19,487 bases of DNA from assembly GCA_002353525.1 (NCBI GenBank), contig DEJV01000008.1:1-19487 (forward strand), read 5' to 3'. Every line of letters begins with the position of its first letter. Position 1 is the stretch's first letter. Both the position numbers and the translations under genes were made by a program. This document shows, piece after piece, positions 14,148 through 19,487 of the stretch. Source of the stretch: Prevotella sp. UBA2739. GTDB lineage: Bacteria > Bacteroidota > Bacteroidia > Bacteroidales > Bacteroidaceae. A model generated the notes under the pieces. The model worked only from the letters and a program-made list of their open reading frames with translations. It was not told the origin of the DNA and did no database searches.

Positions 14148-15395
14148 ATGAAGAAGTTCATAGTCATAGGCATTACCGATGCACCCCGGCCGTCGTTGTC
14201 CGACGAGGTGCTGGCCGTTGTCAGCCGGGGACGGGTGTTCTCGGGTGGCCGTCGCCACCACGAGATTGTGGGCGATGTGCTCCCCGCAGGGGCAGAGTGG
14301 ATCGACATCACCGTGCCGCTCGACCGTGTGTTCGGGCAGTACGAGCACCATTTCTCCGCCCACCCGTCACAGCCCGTCGTCGTCTTCGCTTCCGGCGACC
14401 CCCTGTTCTTTGGTTTTGCCAACACCATCCGGCGCAAGATGCCCGATGCCGAGGTGTTGCTCTATCCCGCGTTCAACTCGTTGCAGACGCTGGCCCACCG
14501 CCTCGTGCTGTCTTATCACGACATGCGCATCGTCTCGCTCACAGGGCGCCCCTGGCCCGATTTCGACCAGGCGCTCATCCAGCGTGCACAGAAAATGGGC
14601 GTGCTCACCGACCGTGAGCATACGCCGGCTGCCATTGCCCGCCGCATGATGGACTATGGCTATACCCATTATGTCATGCACGTGGGCGAGCATCTGGGCA
14701 ATCCCGCCCTTGAGCGCATCTCGTCGCTGACCCTTGCCGACGCAGCGCAGCGCCACTTCGACTATCCCAATTGTCTCATCCTCCAGGCCCTTGAGCCTGC
14801 TGGCGCCGACGGACAGCCGTCAGCAGCCGCGCATCCTCCCTTCGGCATTCCCGACCATGCGTTTGCCCTGCTCGACGGCCGCGAGAAGATGATCACCAAG
14901 ATGCCCATTCGTCTGCTCACCCTTCAGGCTTTAGACCTTCCTCGCCGCCACGTTCTCTGGGACATAGGCTTTTGCACGGGCAGCATCAGTATCGAGGCCC
15001 GCCTGCACTTTCCTCATGTCCGCGTCGAGGCGTTCGAGATTCGTCAGGAGGGCGAGGCTCTCATGCGCGAGAATGCCCGCCGCTTCGGCACACCGGGCAT
15101 CGGCGTACACATCGGCGATTTCCTCGAGGCCGACCTTCAGTCCCTGCCCAGTCCCGATGCCGTGTTCATCGGCGGTCATGGCGGTCGTCTGAAGGACATC
15201 ATGGCCAAGGTGCTCACGCGGCTCACGCCCGATGGCATCATCGTCTTCAATAGCGTCACCTCTCCCAAGGTGCCCGTCAACAGCCGTCAGCTGTGGGATG
15301 AGGCTTGCCTCGGGCTGGGTTTGCGCCAAGACACCCCGTTACGCATCCAATTTAACGATTACAATCCTATAGAGATATTAAAATGCAGAAGATAG
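14148..15395 (+). CDS. cobL: Fused CbiE-CbiT (CobL): precorrin-6B/7 C5,C15-methyltransferase, decarboxylating
   Basis: This cytoplasmic 415-residue protein methylates C5 and C15 of the corrin ring and decarboxylates the C12 acetate. The N-terminal part (about 1-200) is a CbiE tetrapyrrole methylase (FIVIGITDAPRPSLSDEVLAVV, FASGDPLFFGFA, YPAFNSLQTLAHRL). The C-terminal part (about 235-410) is CbiT, a Rossmann methyltransferase. Its cofactor loop reads WDIGFCTGSISIEA (Asp272) where many homologues have DIGAGTGS. FIGGHGGRLKDIM matches the family. ATG 14148 opens directly into the CbiE fold. An upstream extension to 14001 would translate the repeat and hairpin elements and is rejected. The stop overlaps the next gene by 13 nt. 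No promoter is visible in the gap upstream, so readthrough from the CbiH-CbiC gene is likely. Confidence 0.93.
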   Translation: MKKFIVIGITDAPRPSLSDEVLAVVSRGRVFSGGRRHHEIVGDVLPAGAEWIDITVPLDRVFGQYEHHFSAHPSQPVVVFASGDPLFFGFANTIRRKMPDAEVLLYPAFNSLQTLAHRLVLSYHDMRIVSLTGRPWPDFDQALIQRAQKMGVLTDREHTPAAIARRMMDYGYTHYVMHVGEHLGNPALERISSLTLADAAQRHFDYPNCLILQALEPAGADGQPSAAAHPPFGIPDHAFALLDGREKMITKMPIRLLTLQALDLPRRHVLWDIGFCTGSISIEARLHFPHVRVEAFEIRQEGEALMRENARRFGTPGIGVHIGDFLEADLQSLPSPDAVFIGGHGGRLKDIMAKVLTRLTPDGIIVFNSVTSPKVPVNSRQLWDEACLGLGLRQDTPLRIQFNDYNPIEILKCRR

Positions 15396-17158
15396 CAATC
15401 ATACAGATTAGCGCCGAGGGCGCACGTGTGGCCGATGTCCTCCTTCGCGAGCTCAATGCCGTCAGCATTCCTCGTGCCGAGGTGACCGCCAAGTGGCAAC
15501 AGTTTGATGCCTTCGTCTTCATCGGAGCCATGGGCATCTGTGTGCGCACCATAGCCCCCTGCCTTGCCGACAAGCATGTCGACCCCGCCGTGGTGTGTGT
15601 CGATACCTTTGGCCGCCATGTCGTTTCCGTCTTGTCGGGGCATGTGGGCGGTGCCAACGATCTTGCCCACGTGGCAGCCTCCGCGCTGGGCGTCGCCCCC
15701 GTCATCACCACCCAGAGCGACAATGCCCTTCTGTGGCCGCTCGACACGCTGGGTGACAAGTACCATTGGGCCACCCGTTTCTCTGCCGACAGCAATGCGC
15801 TCATCGCCCTGTTCGTCAACCGCCGTCCTACGGCCCTGTTGCTCGACATTCGCGACGAGGGCACCGACTATCTTGAGCGCACGCTGCCCCCGCACGTCAC
15901 CCTAGTCCGTTCAGCCGCCGACATCGATGCGTCGGTCTTTGCGCTGGCCGTTGTCGTGTCGCCCTTTGACCCCGTGTTGCCAGCCTCTCTGCCCTTCGTC
16001 CATTATGTTCCGCAGGTGCTCGACCTGGGCATCGGCTTGGCGCATCAGGCACCCCTTTCTGTGCTCGACGATATAAAGAGTCAGCTTGCCAGCCATCACA
16101 TCCGTCTCTCGCAAGAGACTGTCCGCACCCTCTGCACCATCGACCTCAAGGCCGACGAGCCCGTTGTCAGGCAGCTGCAGGCCGACATGCCGCGCACCAC
16201 GCTCCGCCTCTTCACCTCCAGCGAGTTGGCAGCCGTAGACGTGCCCACGCCCAGTGACACCGTGGCCCGTCATGTAGGCACGCCCAGTGTCAGCGAGGCG
16301 TCGGCTCTGCTGGCCTCCCGTCCGGGCCGCCTCCTGTTGCCTAAGGTCAAAGGCAAGGACTATACGCTGGCCGTGGCCATCAGCCGCCAGTATCTGCGCG
16401 AGGGCCACATCGAGATTGTGGGAGCCGGCCCTGGCGATCCCGACCTCGTTTCCGTCCGTGGCCGTCGCATGCTCGAGCGTGCCGACCTCATCCTCTATGC
16501 CGGTTCGTTGGTGCCGCGCGAGCTGACGCTCTGCCACAAGCCCGGTGCGGTGGTCCGCTCGTCGGCATCCATGGCCCTCGAGGAGCAATGTGCGCTCATG
16601 AAGGAGTTCTACGACCGCGGCAAGTTCATTGTGCGTCTGCATACTGGCGACCCCTGCATCTTTGGCGCCATCCAGGAGCAGATGGCCTTCTTCGACCAGC
16701 ACGGCATGGACTACCACATCACGCCTGGCATCTCGTCGTTCCTGGCAGCCGCGGCCGAGTTGCGCAGCCAGTTCACCATCCCTGAGCGCACGCAGACCAT
16801 CATCCTCACCCGTGGTGAGGGGCGCACGCCCATGCCCGAGCGCGAGAAGCTCCATCTCCTGGCCCGCAGCCAGAGCACCATGTGCATCTTCCTCAGCGCC
16901 GCCATTGTTGACGATGTGCAGCGCGAGCTCTTGCAGGAGTATCCCGCCGACACCCCCGTGGCTGCCTGCTATCATCTCACGTGGCCCGACCAGCGCATCT
17001 ACCGCGGAAAACTCAAGGACTTGGCAACGATAGTTCACGACAACCACCTCACGCTCACCACGATGCTTGTCGTAGGCGAGTCCATCGACAACCGCCAGGG
17101 TCTCTCCGAACTTTATTCCAGCCATTTCACCCATCTTTTCAGAAAGGCCAAACCATGA
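15383..17158 (+). CDS. cbiGF: Fused CbiG (cobalt-precorrin-5A hydrolase) and CbiF/CobM (precorrin-4 C11-methyltransferase)
   Basis: The 591-residue cytoplasmic protein joins two consecutive anaerobic steps: CbiF methylates C11, then CbiG opens the lactone and releases acetaldehyde. CbiG occupies about 1-335, with FIGAMGICVRTIAPCL and VVSVLSGHVGGANDLAH typical of its N-terminal domain. A C-terminal CbiG/CobE-like part covers about 210-330. There the usual GIGCRRG-like motif reads GIGLAHQ, although the following TIDLKADEP is kept. CbiF runs from about residue 342 (IEIVGAGPGDPDLVSVRG, LILYAGSLVP, RLHTGDPCIFGAI, YHITPGISSF). CbiG marks the pathway as the early-cobalt (anaerobic) type. The start overlaps cobL by 13 nt, and the stop overlaps the next gene by 4 nt (ATGA), so translation is probably coupled. 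A line in the preceding gene (14221-14280) has 41/60 G+C. Confidence 0.92.
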   Translation: MQKIAIIQISAEGARVADVLLRELNAVSIPRAEVTAKWQQFDAFVFIGAMGICVRTIAPCLADKHVDPAVVCVDTFGRHVVSVLSGHVGGANDLAHVAASALGVAPVITTQSDNALLWPLDTLGDKYHWATRFSADSNALIALFVNRRPTALLLDIRDEGTDYLERTLPPHVTLVRSAADIDASVFALAVVVSPFDPVLPASLPFVHYVPQVLDLGIGLAHQAPLSVLDDIKSQLASHHIRLSQETVRTLCTIDLKADEPVVRQLQADMPRTTLRLFTSSELAAVDVPTPSDTVARHVGTPSVSEASALLASRPGRLLLPKVKGKDYTLAVAISRQYLREGHIEIVGAGPGDPDLVSVRGRRMLERADLILYAGSLVPRELTLCHKPGAVVRSSASMALEEQCALMKEFYDRGKFIVRLHTGDPCIFGAIQEQMAFFDQHGMDYHITPGISSFLAAAAELRSQFTIPERTQTIILTRGEGRTPMPEREKLHLLARSQSTMCIFLSAAIVDDVQRELLQEYPADTPVAACYHLTWPDQRIYRGKLKDLATIVHDNHLTLTTMLVVGESIDNRQGLSELYSSHFTHLFRKAKP

Positions 17159-18957
17159 TATTAGTGTTCGGTGGAACCACAGAGGGACGTAAGGCCGTCA
17201 AGGAACTCGAAGAGGCAGGCAACCCCTACTACTACAGCACCAAGACGGGCGAGCAGGCTGTCACCCTGCATCATGGTGTCCGTGTCGACGGAGCCATGGA
17301 TGCCGAAACCATGACAGCCTTCTGCCAGTCGCATGACGTGCGCCTGCTCATCGATGCCGCCCATCCCTTTGCCACCCTGCTGCACCAGACGGTAGCCTCC
17401 GTAGCCGCCCGTCTGCAGATTCCCGCCATTCGTTTTGAGCGCATCTTCCCGCCCCGCGACCCTCATGTAGAGTGGTACGACAGCTTCGAGCAGTTCGTCG
17501 CTCAGGGCGAGAGCCTTCGCGGCCGGCGGTTGTTGGCCACCACTGGCGTGCAGACCATCGGCCGGCTCAAGGCGTTAGAGTCGAGAGGTGTCACCCTGTT
17601 CTACCGCATCCTTCCGCGCGAGAGCTCCCTTTCCTTAGCCCGTCGGCAGGGAGCACTCGACCGGCAGTTGTGCTACTATCACGAGGGCGACGACGAGCGC
17701 CAGTTGTTGTTATCGTTGCGCCCCGATGCCATCCTCCTCAAAGAGAGTGGCGAGACCGGAGGCTTCACCGCGAAGGTCAGCGCCGCCACCGCCCTCCACA
17801 TCCGTGTGTGTGTCATCAAGCGTCCGCCCACGCCCCCGGGCTTCGTCAGTGTCGATGGCGAGCATGGCATGCGCCGGATGGTCGAGCAGCTGCTGCCCGC
17901 GTTCTATCCGCTGCATAGCGGCCTCACTACCGGCACCTATGCCACGGCCAGTGCCCTTGCCGCCGCCACCCGTTTGCTCACCGGCACGACGCCCGACCAC
18001 GTCCGTGTGCAGCTGCCCAATGGCGAGCACATCCCCGTTCCCGTTTTCTACCGTCCCGACGGTGCTTACACAATCAAAGACAGTGGCGACGATCCCGACA
18101 TCACCAAGGGCATAGAGATTGGTGCCCGTGTGGAGTGGGGCGGTCATGCGTCGTCCGACCCCGTCCGCATTGTCGGGGGCGTGGGTGTCGGCACCATCAC
18201 GCTCCCAGGCTTCGACTATCCGCTAGGCGAGCCCGCCATCAACAAAGTGCCGCGTCAGATGATCCGCGACAATCTCATGCCCCTTGTCGACAGCCACCGT
18301 CACCCGCGAGCCGGTCAACTGCAAGTCACTATCACGGTGCCCCAGGGCTGCGAGATAGCCAAGAAGACGTTCAATCCCCGTCTGGGCATCGTCGGAGGCA
18401 TCTCCATCGTCGGAGTGTCGGGCATCATCAAGCCCTTCTCCGAAGACGGTTTCCTGAACTCCATCCGCAAGTGCATGGAGGTGGCGCGTGCCACCGGTTG
18501 CGACCGTGTGGTCATCAACAGTGGCGCCAAGAGCGAGCGTTTCGTCAAGGCGTGCTATCCCCATCTGCCCCCGCAGGTGTTTGTCGAGTATGGCAATTAC
18601 ATTGGCGAGACCATCCGGCTGGCCGCCGAGCAGTCGTTCCCTCATGTCACCCTTGGAGTGATGATAGGGAAGGCCGTCAAGCTGGCGGCAGGCCACCTCG
18701 ACACCCACAGCCGGCGCACAGTCATGGACAAGGCGTTCATCGATGCGATGCTTCAAGAGGCCGGTTGCGACGACCAGACGCGCAGCCGTGCGCAGGCCAT
18801 GACGCTGGCCCGTGAGCTATGGGACATTGTGCCGTCATCCCAACTCTCCCGTTTTGCCGAGGTAGTGAAAAGCCATTGCCATGCCCATTGTGCCCCTCTC
18901 CTTCCTCATGGCGATCTCACCATCCTGCTCATCGATGAACAAGGAAAAGTTTATTAA
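17155..18957 (+). CDS. cbiJD: Fused CbiJ (precorrin-6A reductase) and CbiD (cobalt-precorrin-5B C1-methyltransferase)
   Basis: The 600-residue cytoplasmic protein joins two consecutive steps: CbiD methylates C1, then CbiJ reduces the macrocycle with NAD(P)H. CbiJ (1 to about 245) starts with ILVFGGTTEGRKAVKEL and has LIDAAHPFA, LLATTGVQTIGRL and GETGGFTAKVSAATAL. CbiD begins near residue 253 with LHSGLTTGTYATASALAAA. It continues with IKDSGDDPDITKG, GISIVGVSGIIKPFSEDGF and RVVINSGAKSERF, all strongly conserved in the family. CbiD is specific to the anaerobic pathway. The ATG overlaps the previous stop (ATGA), which fixes the start; an in-frame reading from 16981 would translate the CbiF gene in another frame. 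A line at 18301-18360 has 39/60 G+C. It is the last gene of the operon. Confidence 0.94.
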   Translation: MILVFGGTTEGRKAVKELEEAGNPYYYSTKTGEQAVTLHHGVRVDGAMDAETMTAFCQSHDVRLLIDAAHPFATLLHQTVASVAARLQIPAIRFERIFPPRDPHVEWYDSFEQFVAQGESLRGRRLLATTGVQTIGRLKALESRGVTLFYRILPRESSLSLARRQGALDRQLCYYHEGDDERQLLLSLRPDAILLKESGETGGFTAKVSAATALHIRVCVIKRPPTPPGFVSVDGEHGMRRMVEQLLPAFYPLHSGLTTGTYATASALAAATRLLTGTTPDHVRVQLPNGEHIPVPVFYRPDGAYTIKDSGDDPDITKGIEIGARVEWGGHASSDPVRIVGGVGVGTITLPGFDYPLGEPAINKVPRQMIRDNLMPLVDSHRHPRAGQLQVTITVPQGCEIAKKTFNPRLGIVGGISIVGVSGIIKPFSEDGFLNSIRKCMEVARATGCDRVVINSGAKSERFVKACYPHLPPQVFVEYGNYIGETIRLAAEQSFPHVTLGVMIGKAVKLAAGHLDTHSRRTVMDKAFIDAMLQEAGCDDQTRSRAQAMTLARELWDIVPSSQLSRFAEVVKSHCHAHCAPLLPHGDLTILLIDEQGKVY

Positions 18958-18991
18958 TGGTCGCTGAAGGCGTCACCGTCAACCTTGAAAC

Positions 18992-19078
18992 AATTATCAA
19001 TTGTCAATTACCTTCGGTCCGGCAGACTCAATTCTCAATTACTAATTGTCAATTACTAATTCTCAATCTTCAATCCTC
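18992..19078. repeat. Heptamer repeat array C
   Basis: Three heptamers (AATTATC, AATTGTC, AATTACC; 18992-19012) and, after a 17-nt break, seven more follow (19030-19078: AATTCTC, AATTACT, AATTGTC, AATTACT, AATTCTC, AATCTTC, AATCCTC). The consensus is AATTNTC, a phase variant of the TTNTCA heptamers of arrays A and B. It begins 35 nt after the CbiJ-CbiD stop codon. Open frames through it are low-complexity and not genes. Confidence 0.75.
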
Positions 19079-19109
19079 TAAGGTCCTTATATATACTGAG
19101 GATTCTTTT
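19072..19109 (+). terminator. Probable terminator of the synthesis operon
   Basis: AATCCTC (19072-19078, the last heptamer of array C) pairs perfectly with GAGGATT (19098-19104). The loop contains a small AAGG/CCTT hairpin, and CTTTT follows. The T-run is short, so confidence is moderate. Confidence 0.5.
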
Positions 19110-19201
19110 GCTAAAAATAGTGGCAAAGTATCAAACTCCTTGGTTGACAGGCGGTTAACCCAATGATATTTTTTTAAAGTAGCACAAAATAAGGATTTTT
19201 T

Positions 19202-19381
19202 CGATTTTAAAGGGCTGTTCTATTCAATTCTAAAGAGCTGTTCTACGATTTTAAAGGGCTATTCTACGTTTCTAGTAGGCATATTTACGGTCCGTAAACG
19301 ACATGTTTACGCATCGTAAATGGCATGTTTAGGAATTGCAAATAGCATATTTACGAAAGTCCAAAATTAGGTTGAAAATTA
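19202..19381. repeat. Tandem array of 21-22-bp units, sequence drifting along the array
   Basis: Units begin at 19202, 19225, 19246, 19267, 19288, 19310, 19332 and 19354. The first and third share CGATTTTAAAGGGCT, and the second is a variant. The fifth and sixth carry TAAA followed by an ATGTTTA end, with CGTAAA facing TTTACG as a palindrome. The fourth (CGTTTCTAGTAGGCATATTTA) is intermediate between the two types. A last irregular unit spans 28 nt. The period is not a multiple of three and no open frame follows it, so it is not coding. Confidence 0.7.
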
Positions 19382-19449
19382 CAACGTACCTAACTACCAC
19401 TTGCAACGTACATAACTGCTACTTGCAACGTACCTAACTACCAGTTAGG
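19382..19449. repeat. Second 22-bp tandem array (CAACGTACCTAACT)
   Basis: Three exact-length 22-nt units start at 19382, 19404 and 19426, each beginning CAACGTAC. A C-to-G difference in the third unit creates a perfect 7-bp hairpin, CCTAACT (19433-19439) with AGTTAGG (19443-19449). The array adjoins the previous one and has the same period. I see nothing recognisable in 19450-19487. Confidence 0.72.
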
Positions 19450-19487
19450 TTGGTTGTAAAAATAGAATGGCCATTTCCTCACAAAAG

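Noticed and set aside
16981..17154. 58-codon N-terminal extension of CbiJ-CbiD
   Set aside because: It is an out-of-frame reading of the CbiF 3' end. The ATGA overlap at 17155 is a normal coupled start opening into ILVFGGTTEGRKA.
18957..19166. 69-codon frame after CbiJ-CbiD
   Set aside because: It reads straight through heptamer array C and the terminator hairpin; its composition is that of repeats.
19202..19449. CRISPR array
   Set aside because: The units are directly adjacent with no unique spacers, the repeat sequence drifts, and no cas gene is near.

Overview
The window looks like chromosomal DNA of a Bacteroidales bacterium, most likely Prevotella or a close relative (inference). The grounds are: promoters of the Bacteroidetes type (TTG, 19-20 nt, then TAnnTTTG) in front of five transcription units; no purine-rich Shine-Dalgarno sites; a eukaryote-like GT3 glycogen synthase; a lipoprotein with a Cys-Ser-Asp4 surface-export signal; and fused cobalamin genes. 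G+C is uneven. Hand counts of single 60-base lines give 23/60 in the glycogen synthase gene and 41/60 and 39/60 in the cobalamin genes.

Left part (1-5020). A small secreted protein of unknown function (minus strand) diverges from a two-gene glycogen unit: GT3 glycogen synthase followed 26 nt later by an alpha-glucan phosphorylase. A strong intrinsic terminator (4987-5020) closes this unit.

Middle part (5021-8538). A purine-rich gap holds nothing clearly coding. A secreted thioredoxin-like protein (WCPWC) follows with its own promoter. It converges, across an array of nine CTAG sites spaced about 10 bp apart, on a minus-strand operon: TrmH/SpoU RNA methyltransferase, a short FolK-like protein and a secreted M64 metallopeptidase.

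Cobalamin uptake unit (8591-12324). A promoter leads into a cobalamin riboswitch whose L5 and L13 loops can be paired by eye (UCCUG with CAGGA). It controls a BtuB-type TonB-dependent receptor and an overlapping CbiK-like cobaltochelatase. The chelatase is a lipoprotein predicted to sit on the cell surface. A long hairpin with a T-run ends the unit.

Cobalamin synthesis unit (12355-19109). Four two-enzyme fusion genes follow: CbiH-CbiC, CbiE-CbiT, CbiG-CbiF and CbiJ-CbiD. With a chelatase they cover the anaerobic corrin-ring route from sirohydrochlorin to cobyrinic acid, except CbiL (C20 methylation), which is not in the window. No second riboswitch is visible, so uptake plus CbiK appears B12-repressed while ring synthesis has a separate promoter. 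A 346-nt gap after CbiH-CbiC carries an octamer repeat, a GC-rich multi-hairpin element and a heptamer repeat.

Right edge (18958-19487). No gene is seen. A heptamer array, a probable terminator and a compound array of 21-22-bp repeats of changing sequence fill it. The best candidates for something undescribed are the surface CbiK lipoprotein tied to BtuB, the heptamer repeat family in three gaps around the cobalamin genes, the phased CTAG array and the right-edge array.
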